Part shown: piece by piece, positions 16,981 through 25,727 of the stretch | Numbering within the stretch: the first letter of the stretch is position 1 | Layout of the letters: each line of letters starts with the position of its first letter | Assembly (NCBI GenBank): GCA_035499295.1 | Contig: DATJZG010000082.1 | Location: 110,449-174,448 of the forward strand | DNA length: 64,000 nucleotides | Direction of reading: 5' to 3' | DNA from: DATJZG01 sp035499295 | Lineage (GTDB): Bacteria > Myxococcota > Myxococcia > Myxococcales > Anaeromyxobacteraceae | Notes under the pieces: model-generated | What the model was told of the DNA's origin: nothing | The model's database searches: none | The model's input: only the letters and a program-made list of their open reading frames with translations | Program-made: the position numbers and the translations under genes

Positions 16981-18690
16981 GTGCCCGCGAAGCGCATCGC
17001 CCTGGCCCAGATCGATCCCACCGTCGGCGACCTCGACGGCAACGCCCGGAAGATCCGCGAGTTCACCGAGCGCGCCCGGGCCGCCGGCGCCAGCCTGGTG
17101 GCCTTCCCGGAGCTTGCCGTCTGTGGGTACCCACCCCGCGACTTCCTCGACATGCCGGAGTTCGTCGCCCGCTGCGCTTCGACCGTGGCCGAGCTCGCCC
17201 GCCCGGCCGAGTGGTCCCGGGGCGTGTCGGTGGTGTTCGGCTTCCCGGAAGCGGTCGCGGGCGCTCCTCCCCCCGGGCTCTACAACGCCGCCGCCCTCCT
17301 CGACGGGGGGCGGCTCGCGGCGGTGGGGCGGAAGTCGCTCTTGCCCACCTACGACGTCTTCGACGAGACGCGCTACTTCCTCTCGGCGCCCGCGAGCACC
17401 GCCGCGACCGCGGAGGGGATCGGCCTGCGCCTCGGGCTCTCCGTCTGCGAGGACATCTGGAACGACAAGCGCTTCTGGGACCAGCCTCGCTACGACCGCG
17501 ATCCCATCGCCGAGCTCACCGCCGCCGGGGCCGGTCTGGTGGTGAACATCTCCGCGTCCCCCTACGCTCTCGGCAAGCCGTCCCTGCGCGAGCGGATGCT
17601 GTCCGCGAGCGCGCGCTCCCACCGGGCGCCGGTGGCCTACGTGAACCAGGTGGGCGGCGACGACTCGCTCGTCTTCGACGGAGCCTCCATGCTCCTCGGG
17701 CCGGACGGGACGGTGCGGGCCCGCGCCCCGCTCTTCGAGGAGGCGCTGCTCGTCGCCGACCTCGAGGGGGGGAGGCCGGAGGTCCTCTCTGCCGACGGCG
17801 CGCCAAGATCCCTTCCCGGCCCTCCCGATCCCACCCCCGAGGGCCAGGCCGACGAGGTGCTCGCCGCGCTGGTGCTCGGGGTGCGGGACTACGCCCGGAA
17901 GTGCCGGTTCCGCTCCACCGTGGTGGGGCTCTCCGGGGGGATCGACAGCGCCCTCACCGCCTGCGTGGCCGCCCTGGCGCTCGGGCCCGCGGCCGTGCTC
18001 GGGGTGGCAATGCCCTCCCGTTACAGCTCACCGCACTCCCGCGAGGACGCCCGCGCGCTCGCCGCCAACCTGGGCATCGCCTTCCAGGAGATCCCCATCG
18101 AGCCCATGCACCAGGCCTACCTCGGCTCGCTCGCCGTCGCCTTCGGTCACCCCCCGGGCGACCTCACCGAACAGAACGTCCAGGCGCGCATCCGGGGGCA
18201 GATCCTGATGGCCATCTCCAACGAGACCGGGGCCCTGCTCCTCTCGACCGGCAACAAGAGCGAGCTCTCGGTCGGGTACTGCACCCTCTACGGCGACATG
18301 GCCGGCGGCCTGGCGGTCATCGGCGACGTGCCGAAGACGCTCGTCTACCCCGCCGCCCGCGCCGCGAACCGGCGGCTGGGGCGGGTGGCCATCCCGGAGC
18401 GAACCTTCACCAAGCCGCCCTCCGCCGAGCTCAAGCCCGACCAGGTCGACCAGGACACCCTGCCGCCCTACGAGGTGCTGGACGACATCCTCGCCGCCTA
18501 CATCGAGGACCGGCTGCCGGTGGACGAGATCGAGCGGCGCGGCCACGACCCCGAGCTGGTGAGGCGGATCCTGCGGATGGTGAACGGGAGCGAATACAAG
18601 CGGCGCCAGGCCGCCCCGGTCCTGAAGGTGACGAGCAAGGCCTTCGGCGAGGGGCGGCGCCTCCCCATCGCTCACGGCTATCGCCCCTAG
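16981..18690 (+). CDS. nadE: Glutamine-dependent NAD+ synthetase
   Basis: 569 residues, two domains. The N-terminal nitrilase-type glutaminase has the triad E44 (FPELAVCGYPP), K118 (VGRKSLLP) and C156 (SVCEDIWND), which frees ammonia from glutamine. The C-terminal synthetase domain begins with the PP-loop SGGIDS at 318-323 and continues with GNKSELSVGYCTLYGDMAGG; it amidates nicotinic acid adenine dinucleotide in the last step of NAD synthesis. The GTG at 16981 gives the family N-terminus PAKRIALAQIDPTVGD; an in-frame ATG at 16963 adds six residues and sits too close to its GAAGGGGG. It is convergent with the small membrane protein gene, with 7 bp between stops. Confidence 0.95.
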   Translation: MPAKRIALAQIDPTVGDLDGNARKIREFTERARAAGASLVAFPELAVCGYPPRDFLDMPEFVARCASTVAELARPAEWSRGVSVVFGFPEAVAGAPPPGLYNAAALLDGGRLAAVGRKSLLPTYDVFDETRYFLSAPASTAATAEGIGLRLGLSVCEDIWNDKRFWDQPRYDRDPIAELTAAGAGLVVNISASPYALGKPSLRERMLSASARSHRAPVAYVNQVGGDDSLVFDGASMLLGPDGTVRARAPLFEEALLVADLEGGRPEVLSADGAPRSLPGPPDPTPEGQADEVLAALVLGVRDYARKCRFRSTVVGLSGGIDSALTACVAALALGPAAVLGVAMPSRYSSPHSREDARALAANLGIAFQEIPIEPMHQAYLGSLAVAFGHPPGDLTEQNVQARIRGQILMAISNETGALLLSTGNKSELSVGYCTLYGDMAGGLAVIGDVPKTLVYPAARAANRRLGRVAIPERTFTKPPSAELKPDQVDQDTLPPYEVLDDILAAYIEDRLPVDEIERRGHDPELVRRILRMVNGSEYKRRQAAPVLKVTSKAFGEGRRLPIAHGYRP

Positions 18691-18697
18691 GGAAGGG

Positions 18698-18904
18698 TCA
18701 GAGGACGCCGAGCAGGGCGGCGAGGACGAGCCAGAGCGGCCCGCCCACGAGGAGCGTCGTCACCCACAGGAGGCCGTAGAGCCGGCGGCGGGCGGGGGAG
18801 AGGCCCGGGCGGCCGGAGAGCGCGAAGAGCGCCGCCGCCGCGGTCCCCAGGGCGAGGAATCCCAGGAGGAGGACGCCGGGGTGAGGGCCGAGGAGGCCCC
18901 TCAC
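18698..18904 (-). CDS. Small two-helix membrane protein after frr
   Basis: 68 residues from a GTG at 18904 that overlaps the frr stop codon (GTGA), so translation is probably coupled. Two hydrophobic segments are visible, about residues 10-27 and 42-66, separated by a basic loop SPARRRLYG that would face the cytoplasm. No motif or family is recognised. Hydropathy, coupling and the exact fill of the gap between frr and nadE support a real gene, but a chance open frame cannot be excluded. Confidence 0.55.
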   Translation of the reverse strand: MRGLLGPHPGVLLLGFLALGTAAAALFALSGRPGLSPARRRLYGLLWVTTLLVGGPLWLVLAALLGVL

Positions 18905-19464
18905 ACCTGCATCACTTCCTTCTCCTTGGCGGCGCAGATCTCGTCGATCCGCTTCACGCCCTCGTCCGTCTCCTTCTGCATCTTGTCGAGGGCCTTCTTG
19001 GCCTCGTCGCCGGCGATCTCCCCGTCGCCCTCGGCGGCCTCGATGAGCTCCTTCGCGTCGCGCCGCTCGTTCCGCACCGCGACCTTGAACTCCTCTCCCT
19101 TCTGCTTCACCTGCTTCACGATCTGCTTGCGCCGGTCCTCGGTGAGCGGGGGGATGGGGATCCGCACCACGTCCTTGTCGCTCTGCGGGTTGAGCCCGAG
19201 GTTGGCGTCGCGGATGGCCTTCTCGATGCCGGGGATGAGGGTCTTCTCCCAGGGCTTCACGGTGATGAGCCGAGCGTCGACCACCGCCAGGGTGCCCACC
19301 TGGCTGAGCGGGGTCATCTGGCCGTAGTAGTCGACCCGGACGCCGTCGAGCAGGTGGAGGTTGGCGCGACCGGTGCGGATCGTCTGGAGATCGGAGAGCA
19401 GCGACTCCAGGGTCTTCTGGATTCGGCCGTGCAGGTCCTTCAGGATGTCGTCGGCGGCGCCCAT
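18901..19464 (-). CDS. frr: Ribosome recycling factor
   Basis: 187 residues, normal length. RRF splits the post-termination ribosome together with EF-G. The signature LSDLQTIRTGRANLHLLDGVRVDYYG is clear (given here in parts: LQTIRTGRA and VDYYG), as are PLSQVGTLAV and the second half of the long three-helix bundle RRKQIVKQVKQKGEEFKVAVR. It lies 43 bp after pyrH, the usual order, and is followed by a coupled small membrane protein gene. Nothing is missing or unusual. Confidence 0.97.
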   Translation of the reverse strand: MGAADDILKDLHGRIQKTLESLLSDLQTIRTGRANLHLLDGVRVDYYGQMTPLSQVGTLAVVDARLITVKPWEKTLIPGIEKAIRDANLGLNPQSDKDVVRIPIPPLTEDRRKQIVKQVKQKGEEFKVAVRNERRDAKELIEAAEGDGEIAGDEAKKALDKMQKETDEGVKRIDEICAAKEKEVMQV

Positions 19465-19507
19465 GTTCGGCCTCCGTGTCCCGGGAGCCCGGGTGGCGGC
19501 GCGCCGC

Positions 19508-20284
19508 CTAGGCGGCGCGCGTGGAGAGCTTGCCCACGGTGGTCCCGATCTCCTCGCCCAGGATGACGCGGCGGACGTTCCCGCGCTGGGTGGAGTCGAA
19601 GACCACGATGGGAAGGTCGTTGTCCATGCACAGGCTGATGGCGGTGGAGTCCATCACCTTCAGGTTCTTCTTCAGCACGTCCAGGTAGGAGAGCTGCCGG
19701 TACTTCGTGGCCGCCGGGTTCTTCTTGGGGTCGTCGGAGTAGACCCCGTCCACCTTGGTGGCCTTGAGGAGCACGTCGGCGTGGATCTCCATGGCCCGCA
19801 GGCTGGCGGCGGTGTCGGTGGTGAAGTAGGGATTGCCGGTGCCGGCGGCGAAGATCACCACCCGCCCCTTCTCCAGGTGGCGGATGGCGCGGCGCCGGAT
19901 GTAGGGCTCGGCCACCTGGTGCATCTCGATGGCCGACTGCACGCGCGTGCTGACGCCGAGCTTCTCGGTCGCGTCCTGGAGTGCCATGGCGTTGATCACC
20001 GTGGCGAGCATGCCCATGTAGTCGGCGCTGGAGCGGTCCATGCCCTCGGTGGCCCCCGAGACTCCACGGAAGATGTTTCCTCCACCGATGGTGAGGGCCA
20101 CCTGGACCCCCAGGTCCACCACGTCCTTCACGTCCTGGGCAATGGCGGTGAGCGTCTTCGGCGAGATCCCGTACTTCCCCTCGCCCATGAGCGCCTCGCC
20201 GGACAGCTTCAGCAGGACGCGCCGGTACCGGGCCTTGGACTTTTCGACCGACTTCTCGGCGGGACTGGATGGGGCGGTCTTCAT
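19508..20284 (-). CDS. pyrH: UMP kinase
   Basis: 258 residues. PyrH phosphorylates UMP to UDP in pyrimidine nucleotide synthesis and belongs to the amino acid kinase fold. Recognisable segments are YRRVLLKLSGEALMG, the glycine loop TIGGGNIFRG, DRSSADYMGMLATVINA, and the nucleotide region VIFAAGTGNPYFTTDTAA. An N-terminal extension of about 18 residues (TAPSSPAEKSVEKSKA) precedes the conserved core; an internal start is not evident. It is followed by frr, as in most bacteria, but the usual upstream partners rpsB-tsf are 6.6 kb away on the opposite strand. Confidence 0.97.
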   Translation of the reverse strand: MKTAPSSPAEKSVEKSKARYRRVLLKLSGEALMGEGKYGISPKTLTAIAQDVKDVVDLGVQVALTIGGGNIFRGVSGATEGMDRSSADYMGMLATVINAMALQDATEKLGVSTRVQSAIEMHQVAEPYIRRRAIRHLEKGRVVIFAAGTGNPYFTTDTAASLRAMEIHADVLLKATKVDGVYSDDPKKNPAATKYRQLSYLDVLKKNLKVMDSTAISLCMDNDLPIVVFDSTQRGNVRRVILGEEIGTTVGKLSTRAA

Positions 20285-20341
20285 GGATTGTTCCCGGGGG
20301 CAGGCGCGGGATGGCGCATTGTAACCGAAATGAATCCGGGG

Positions 20342-22009
20342 CTAGGCCCCGGCGGACGGTACCGGGTCGGCGCCCGAGTGGCCCGCCGCCTCGGCGCCGG
20401 ATGCCCGTCCCCTGCGCCGGCGGCGCCGCCCTCCGCGCCGGCGCCGCCTGCGGCGGCCCGGTGACTCTTCTCCCCGTGGATCCGGATGCCCAGGCGGCCG
20501 GCCCGGCAGGGTCGCGTCCACCTCGATCGTCCTCGTCCCTCCCGGGGAACCCTCCCGCTCCATCCCCCCCTCGAGGTCCTCCGGGGGGGGCTCGGCCCGG
20601 TCCCCGTCGCCGGGGGTCGGGTGCCGCTCCGCCTCGGACCTCCAGCGCGCGAGTGTCTCCGCACCCTCCCCGGTCGCCTTGACGGACATCTCGAGGAGCT
20701 GCAGGGCGTCGCGGAAGTAGGCCTGCGCCGAGAGGCCGCCGCCGCGCCGGCGCCGGCGGCGCCGCGGCGGGCCGTGCAGGAGCTCCTGCGCTCCCAGGGC
20801 GAGCCGGGTCCGCTCGGCGATGCGGCGGGGAAGGCGGGCGGTCTGGACGAGCTGGGCGAGGAGCCCGTCGGCGGCCTGGTCGCCGGCCGGCCCGTGGCGG
20901 ACGTGCGTGAGGAGCGCCCCGAGCAGGACCGCCTCGGAGATCTCCTCCCCCGAGCGCACCATCTCGTCGAGCGCGTGCAGGTGCGCCTGGAGGCGCGCGC
21001 GCACCCCTGCCTCGCCCGCCTCAAGCAGCTCGGCGAGCGAGGGGAGGACCACCGAGAGGGCCCCGGAGGCGCGCAGGAGATCGAAGGCGCGCCCGGACCC
21101 GCCGCAGCGAAGGATCTTGAAGACCTCCTCGAGCACCCGCGGCGGGGCGCAGCGGGCGAGCTCGCTGGCGTGGCGCCGCATGGCCGCGAAGACCTCCGGC
21201 TCGATGGTGAAGCCGAGCCGGGCCGCGAAACGGATGGCGCGCAGCGCCCGCACCGGATCCTCGCGCATCCGGATCTCCGGGTCGCCGATGGTGGCGATCC
21301 GGCGCGCCTCCAGGTCGGCTCGCCCGCCGACGTAGTCGATGACCTCTCCCAGGAAGGGGTCGTAGAAGAGCCCGTTCACCGTGAAGTCGCGCCGGCGCGC
21401 GTCCTCCTCGGCGGTGCCGAAGACGTTGTCGCGGGTGATGAGGAGGTCGGCATCGCCGGGGACGTCCTCGGCCACGTCGATGGGGTTCGCGCGGAAGGTG
21501 GCGACCTCGATGATCTTCCCGCCCCGGAAGTAGACGTGGGCGAGGCGGAAGCGCCGCCCGATGAGGCGGCAGTTCCGGAAGATGGCCCGCACCTCCCCGG
21601 GGTGGGCGTCGGTGGCGAGGTCGAAGTCCTTGGGGGTGCGCCCGAGGAGCAGGTCGCGCACGCAGCCGCCGACGAAATAGGCCTGGTGGCCCACGTGGCG
21701 CAGCCGCGAGATGACCCTGACCGCGTCCGCGTCGAGCCGCTCGGTGGCGATCTCCGGCGGGTGCTCCGGGCGCGGCATGTCCGGGTCGAGGACGAGCGCC
21801 CGGTTCGGGTGGGGGCGCTCGTCCGGGTGGCGCCGCGGGCGGCCGTGGTCCTCGCGCGGCTCGCGGCGGCGCCGGCGGTGGCGATCGCGCCGGCCGCGCG
21901 ACGGGCCGGGCGCGGCTTCGCCGGACGCCGCGTCGGGGGAGCTGGTGGTTTGCTGGGGTTCCCGCTCGGCTGCGGGGGGGGCGGGGTCGCGGTTCTGTGG
22001 TTCTTCCAT
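20342..22009 (-). CDS. pcnB: Poly(A) polymerase / tRNA nucleotidyltransferase family (PcnB-like)
   Basis: 555 residues from the ATG at 22009; an in-frame ATG at 22048 would add 13. The class II nucleotidyltransferase core begins near residue 95: FVGGCVRDLLLG with GGCVRD at 114-119 and the metal-binding D128 and D130 in KDFDLATDA, then ARRRDFTVNGLFYDP typical of PcnB, and RMREDPVRALRAIRFAARLGF. The domain is flanked by Arg-rich low-complexity tails: RGRRDRHRRRRREPR near residue 39 and runs of six or seven Arg near 400 and 525-545, likely RNA contacts. PcnB adds 3' A tails that promote decay; CCA addition cannot be excluded. It has its own candidate promoter overlapping the rnhB stop. Confidence 0.92.
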   Translation of the reverse strand: MEEPQNRDPAPPAAEREPQQTTSSPDAASGEAAPGPSRGRRDRHRRRRREPREDHGRPRRHPDERPHPNRALVLDPDMPRPEHPPEIATERLDADAVRVISRLRHVGHQAYFVGGCVRDLLLGRTPKDFDLATDAHPGEVRAIFRNCRLIGRRFRLAHVYFRGGKIIEVATFRANPIDVAEDVPGDADLLITRDNVFGTAEEDARRRDFTVNGLFYDPFLGEVIDYVGGRADLEARRIATIGDPEIRMREDPVRALRAIRFAARLGFTIEPEVFAAMRRHASELARCAPPRVLEEVFKILRCGGSGRAFDLLRASGALSVVLPSLAELLEAGEAGVRARLQAHLHALDEMVRSGEEISEAVLLGALLTHVRHGPAGDQAADGLLAQLVQTARLPRRIAERTRLALGAQELLHGPPRRRRRRRGGGLSAQAYFRDALQLLEMSVKATGEGAETLARWRSEAERHPTPGDGDRAEPPPEDLEGGMEREGSPGGTRTIEVDATLPGRPPGHPDPRGEESPGRRRRRRRGGRRRRRRGRASGAEAAGHSGADPVPSAGA

Positions 22010-22100
22010 GCATTCGCCGGATCGGGGGGCGCCTCGCCCGGGGCTCATCCGCCGGGCCCGCGAGACGCACCTTCACCGTCGGGCATTTCCTTTTGCCACG

Positions 22101-22129
22101 GTTCTAAGGGATTGATATCGCCACGTCAA
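22101..22129 (-). promoter_or_regulatory. Candidate sigma-70 promoter for pcnB
   Basis: On the minus strand TTGACG (22129-22124, 5/6 match) and TAGAAC (22106-22101, 4/6) are 17 bp apart. The -35 box overlaps the rnhB stop codon. This 116-bp gap is noticeably more AT-rich than its surroundings, and the -10 resembles those proposed for rpsB and tonB here. Confidence 0.5.
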
Positions 22130-22956
22130 TTTTCTTCTGAAAACATCTCCACCTGCGCCGGGGCGAGCCCCAGCACCTCTCGCACCGGGGCGAAGGAGCG
22201 CCGGTGGATGGGGCAGGCGCCCCGCTCCTTGAGGGCGGCGAGGTGATCGGGAGTGGGGTAGCCCTTGTGGCGAGCGAATCCGTATCCGGGGTGCTCCGCG
22301 TCCATCCGCTCCATGAGCGCGTCGCGGGCGGTCTTGGCGAGGATGCTCGCCGCCGCGATGGTGAGCGAGAGCGCGTCCCCGTGGACGATCCCGTCTTGGG
22401 GAATGTCGAGGTCGCGGATGCGGCGGGCGTCGATGAGCAGGTGCTCGGGTCGGGTGGGGAGCGCCAGGACGGCGCGCCGCAGCGACAGGATACCGGCCCA
22501 GTAGATGTTGAGCCGGTCGATCTCCTCCACCTCGGCCCGGCCGATGGCCCAGGCCACCGCGTTCCTGCGGATGTCGTCGGCGAGGCGCCTTCGCTCCTCG
22601 GGGGGAACCTGCTTCGAGTCGTCCACGCCGCGGGGGCGGTAGTCGGGCGGCAGGATGCAAGCGGCGGCCACCACCGGGCCGGCGAGCGGGGCCATCCCGG
22701 CCTCGTCCACCCCGGCCACGAGCCTCACCCCGCGGGCCCACAGGCGCGTCTCGTGCCGGAGCAGGTTCCGCAACCGCTGGCCCTCGGCACGGTTGGCGCG
22801 ACGGCGGCGCCGAACAGCGGCCGCGACCGCCCGGGCCCCCCGGCGCGGATCGGTGCGGAGGGCCTCCTCGCACTCGGGGGAGAGCGGGTGCCCCTCCTCC
22901 ACGAACCGGATCCTCAACTCGTCGATCGACAGCCGGGCCAGTTCGTCCGGGCGCAT
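22126..22956 (-). CDS. rnhB: Ribonuclease HII with altered GRG motif
   Basis: 276 residues from the ATG at 22956. The type 2 RNase H core starts near residue 78: LVAGVDEAGMAPLAGPVVAAA with catalytic D84 and E85, then DSKQVPPEERRRL, the third acidic residue in LLIDARRIRD, and ASILAKTARDALM with GYGFARHKGYPT. The enzyme cuts the RNA strand of RNA-DNA hybrids and removes misincorporated ribonucleotides. In most RNase HII proteins the residues after DEAG are R-G; here they are M-A (residues 88-89), in the segment that contacts the RNA-DNA junction. An 80-residue N-terminal extension, basic around 48-56, is also atypical. It sits 55 bp after mutM, so two repair genes are probably cotranscribed. 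Confidence 0.92.
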   Translation of the reverse strand: MRPDELARLSIDELRIRFVEEGHPLSPECEEALRTDPRRGARAVAAAVRRRRRANRAEGQRLRNLLRHETRLWARGVRLVAGVDEAGMAPLAGPVVAAACILPPDYRPRGVDDSKQVPPEERRRLADDIRRNAVAWAIGRAEVEEIDRLNIYWAGILSLRRAVLALPTRPEHLLIDARRIRDLDIPQDGIVHGDALSLTIAAASILAKTARDALMERMDAEHPGYGFARHKGYPTPDHLAALKERGACPIHRRSFAPVREVLGLAPAQVEMFSEEN

Positions 22957-23011
22957 TCCGGCGCGGAATCCTAGCCGACCTGGGCGGCGGCCGTCACGCG
23001 CCGCGACTCCT

Positions 23012-23836
23012 CTAGCGCTGACAGCGGCGGCAATAGAAGGTGGAGCGCTGCCCCTGCACGATGCGGAGGAGCACGTCGCCACAGCGGGGGCAGCGCTCCC
23101 CCTCCCGGCCGTAGACGCGGAACGGGTTCGTGGCACCCGCTTCCTCCAGATAGGTGACCTCGGGCCCGTCCTCCTCGCGGAGGGTCCTGCGCATGGAGGC
23201 GAGCACCGCCCGCGCGAGCCGGCCCCACTCCGCCCGGGAGAGCGAGCCCGCCCGGCGGCGCGGATCGATGCGGGCGAGGAAGAGGGCCTCGGACGCGTGG
23301 ATGTTCCCCACCCCCGGGAGGACCTTCTGGTCGAGCATGGCCGATTTGACGGCCCGGCGGCTCCTCGAGAGGAGGCGAGCGAGGCGGGCCGGGTCGATCC
23401 CCTCTCGCAGCGGATCGGGGCCGAGGAGTGCCACCTCCGGGACCTCGTCGAAACGCGCGCCCGGAACCACCCGCAGCCGCCCGAAGAGGCGCGGGTCGCT
23501 GTAGTGGAGCACCGTCCCGTCGCCGAGATGGAGCCGGGCTCGGGAGTGCGGGGGGGGCTTCTCGCCCGGGGCGCGCCGCAGCCACTTCCCCGACATGCCG
23601 AGGTGCGAGAGGAACCCGACGGGCCCGCCCGCCTCGAGCGTGACGAGGAGGTGCTTGCCGCGTCGCTCCACCGCTCGGAGGCGCGCCCCGGTCACGGCCG
23701 CCGCGAAGGCCCGCGAGGTCCCGGGCCGGAAGATGCGGCGCGCGCGCGGATCGGCCTCGACGTGGGCCACCCGCTTCCCGGCGCCCCAGCGGCGCAGGTT
23801 TCGCGCGGCGATCTCGACCTCGGGGAGCTCGGGCAT
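23012..23836 (-). CDS. mutM: Formamidopyrimidine-DNA glycosylase
   Basis: 274 residues, the usual length for Fpg. It excises 8-oxoguanine and other oxidised purines and cuts the abasic strand. The start MPELPEVEIAARNL provides the catalytic P2 and E3 after Met removal. RRGKHLL supplies the conserved Lys, DQKVLPGVGNIHASEALF is the helix-two-turn-helix, and the C-terminal zinc finger has CPRC and CRRC with QRSTFYC between. All key residues are present. It lies 12 bp after rsmB on the same strand and is followed by rnhB. Confidence 0.95.
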   Translation of the reverse strand: MPELPEVEIAARNLRRWGAGKRVAHVEADPRARRIFRPGTSRAFAAAVTGARLRAVERRGKHLLVTLEAGGPVGFLSHLGMSGKWLRRAPGEKPPPHSRARLHLGDGTVLHYSDPRLFGRLRVVPGARFDEVPEVALLGPDPLREGIDPARLARLLSRSRRAVKSAMLDQKVLPGVGNIHASEALFLARIDPRRRAGSLSRAEWGRLARAVLASMRRTLREEDGPEVTYLEEAGATNPFRVYGREGERCPRCGDVLLRIVQGQRSTFYCRRCQR

Positions 23837-23848
23837 CGTTCCTGGCGC

Positions 23849-25177
23849 CTAGCGGCCCCTCTCGAAGGCCACCGCGAAGAATCCGTCGGTCCCGTGGCGC
23901 TGCGGCGAGAGGCGCAGCCGGTTCCCTTCCGCCCCCGCCTCCCGGGCGAGGTCCTCCCCCAGCGTGCCGGCGAGCGGGAACGGCCGCAGGCCCGGCAGCT
24001 CGGAAGCGAAGGCCGCCACCTCCTCGTTCTCGACGCGGGTGACCGAGCAGGTGGCGTAGACGAGGCGCCCGCCCGGCGCGAGCATTCGCGAGAACCGCAG
24101 GACGAGCTCCCGCTGGGTGGCGGCGAAGCGCTCCGGGTCGCCGGGCGCGAGGCGCCAGCGGGCGTCGGGCTTGCGGCGCAGGGTGCCGAGCCCGCTGCAG
24201 GGGGCATCGACGAGCACCAGGTCCGCCTTGCCCTCCGAATCGCGCAGGAGGAGGTCGGCCTCCGGGCCGGGCGGGAGCGCGCGCGTCCTCAGGTTGTGGA
24301 CCCCGGCGCGGCGGGCGCGTCGCCGCGCTTCCTCCAGCCGCCCCGGGTCGACGTCCAGCGCCAGGATCTCGCCGCGATTGTGCATCTCGGCCGCGAGCGC
24401 CAGGCTCTTTCCCCCCGCACCGGCACAGGCGTCCACCACCTTCATCCCCGGGCGCGCCCCGCAGGCGAGTGCCACGAGCTGGCTGCCCTCGTCCTGGACC
24501 TCGAAGAGCCCCTCCCGGAACGCCGGGAGGGAGAAGGCGTTCGCGTGCCCCGTGAGCGCGAGCCCCCAGGGGGACAGGCGGGCCGGCTCCGCCGCCATCC
24601 GCTCGCGGCCGAGGCGGTCGCGGAGGGCGTCCCGCGTCGTCCGGAGGAGGTTCGCGCGGACGGTGAGCGGGGCCCGCTCGTTGCTGGCGCGGGCCAGGGA
24701 GCGGGCCTCGTCTAGCCCCAGGTCGGCGACCAGCTGTCGCGCCAGCCAGGGAGGGAGCGACTCCTCGGCGGCGAGCCGGTTCGCCGGGTCGGCGACAGCG
24801 GCGATGCGCCCGTCGGCCCCGGCCAGGGGCGAAAGCGCCCCGCGGCGCAGGCCGGTGCGGCGCTCCGCCTCGGGGGCCGAGAGCCCCCCGTGGCGGGCGA
24901 GCCAGGCGGCGTAGATCTCGGCGATCCCCGGGCGTCCCCCGAGGAGCCACTCCAGCTGCCCCTGCCAGCGCACCACTCCGTAGAGGGCCTCGGCGGCGGC
25001 TCGCCGCTCGCCGGAGTAGAGGCGCGTCTCGCGGCGCAGCACCATCTCGAGAGCCCGGTCCGCGAGCCAGCCCTGCTCGCGCACCCGCCCCAGCACCTCC
25101 AGCACCGCGGAGTCGACGAGGTCCTGCCGCAGCGGGCGGTTCGCGCGCGTGCGGTGCGGTGTCGCGCTCCGGCTCAT
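23849..25177 (-). CDS. rsmB: 16S rRNA (cytosine-967-C5)-methyltransferase
   Basis: 442 residues. The N-terminal NusB-like helical domain (about 1-150) is followed by a SAM-dependent RNA m5C methyltransferase domain: VVDACAGAGGKSLALAAEM, ILALDVDPGRLEEARRRA, motif IV DAPCSGLGTLRRKPD with C327 and motif VI VYATCSVTRVENEE with C377. By analogy with E. coli RsmB, the motif VI Cys attacks the base and the motif IV Cys helps release. The domain order matches RsmB rather than RsmF or archaeal Trm4. It follows bcp by 24 bp in a minus-strand run of repair and RNA genes. Confidence 0.93.
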   Translation of the reverse strand: MSRSATPHRTRANRPLRQDLVDSAVLEVLGRVREQGWLADRALEMVLRRETRLYSGERRAAAEALYGVVRWQGQLEWLLGGRPGIAEIYAAWLARHGGLSAPEAERRTGLRRGALSPLAGADGRIAAVADPANRLAAEESLPPWLARQLVADLGLDEARSLARASNERAPLTVRANLLRTTRDALRDRLGRERMAAEPARLSPWGLALTGHANAFSLPAFREGLFEVQDEGSQLVALACGARPGMKVVDACAGAGGKSLALAAEMHNRGEILALDVDPGRLEEARRRARRAGVHNLRTRALPPGPEADLLLRDSEGKADLVLVDAPCSGLGTLRRKPDARWRLAPGDPERFAATQRELVLRFSRMLAPGGRLVYATCSVTRVENEEVAAFASELPGLRPFPLAGTLGEDLAREAGAEGNRLRLSPQRHGTDGFFAVAFERGR

Positions 25178-25201
25178 GGTCGCGCCGCCCGCGGGAGAGC
25201 G

Positions 25202-25657
25202 CTAGAGGGCGCCCACCACCTCCGCCACGTGCCCGTCGACCTTCACCTTGGGAAATACCTGCTCCACCTTGCCGTCCGCCCCCACGATGACGGTGGTGCG
25301 CACAGTGCCCCACACCTTCTTCCCGTACATGTTCTTCTCGCCCCACACCCCCCAGGCCTTCTGCACCTCGGCGTCTGGGTCGGAGAGGAGCGGGAAGGGA
25401 AGCTGGTACTTCTGCTTGAACTTCTTCTGGCTCTCGGGCTTGTCCTTCGAGATCCCGAGGACCGCCACCTTCCTCTTCTGGAAGATGGCGATCTCGTCGC
25501 GGAAGTCGCAGGCCTCGCGGGTGCAGCCGGAGGTCATCGCCTTCGGGTAGAAGAAGACGACCACCTTCCTCCCCCTGTAGTCGGAGAGCCTCACCTTCTC
25601 TCCCTCCTCGTCGAGGAGCGCGAAGTCCGGAGCCTTCTTGCCTGCTTCGAGCGCCAT
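25202..25657 (-). CDS. bcp: Thioredoxin-dependent peroxiredoxin, Bcp/PrxQ type
   Basis: 151 residues. It reduces hydroperoxides in the cytoplasm with electrons from thioredoxin. The active-site motif is YPKAMTSGCTREAC: P38, T42 and peroxidatic C45 form PxxxTxxC, and C50, five residues later, is the expected resolving Cys of this subfamily. The start ATG at 25657 gives MALEAGKKAPDFALLDEEGE, a typical N-terminus. It is the first gene of a minus-strand run continuing into rsmB and mutM, consistent with a link between oxidative stress and oxidised-base repair. The divergent CoiA-like gene starts 71 bp away. Confidence 0.93.
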   Translation of the reverse strand: MALEAGKKAPDFALLDEEGEKVRLSDYRGRKVVVFFYPKAMTSGCTREACDFRDEIAIFQKRKVAVLGISKDKPESQKKFKQKYQLPFPLLSDPDAEVQKAWGVWGEKNMYGKKVWGTVRTTVIVGADGKVEQVFPKVKVDGHVAEVVGAL

Positions 25658-25727
25658 GTCGTCCTCCCTGGGCGCGCCGGGAGAGGCGGGGGCCCTCGCG
25701 CGCCGCGCAGGAGATACACTCCCCTCG

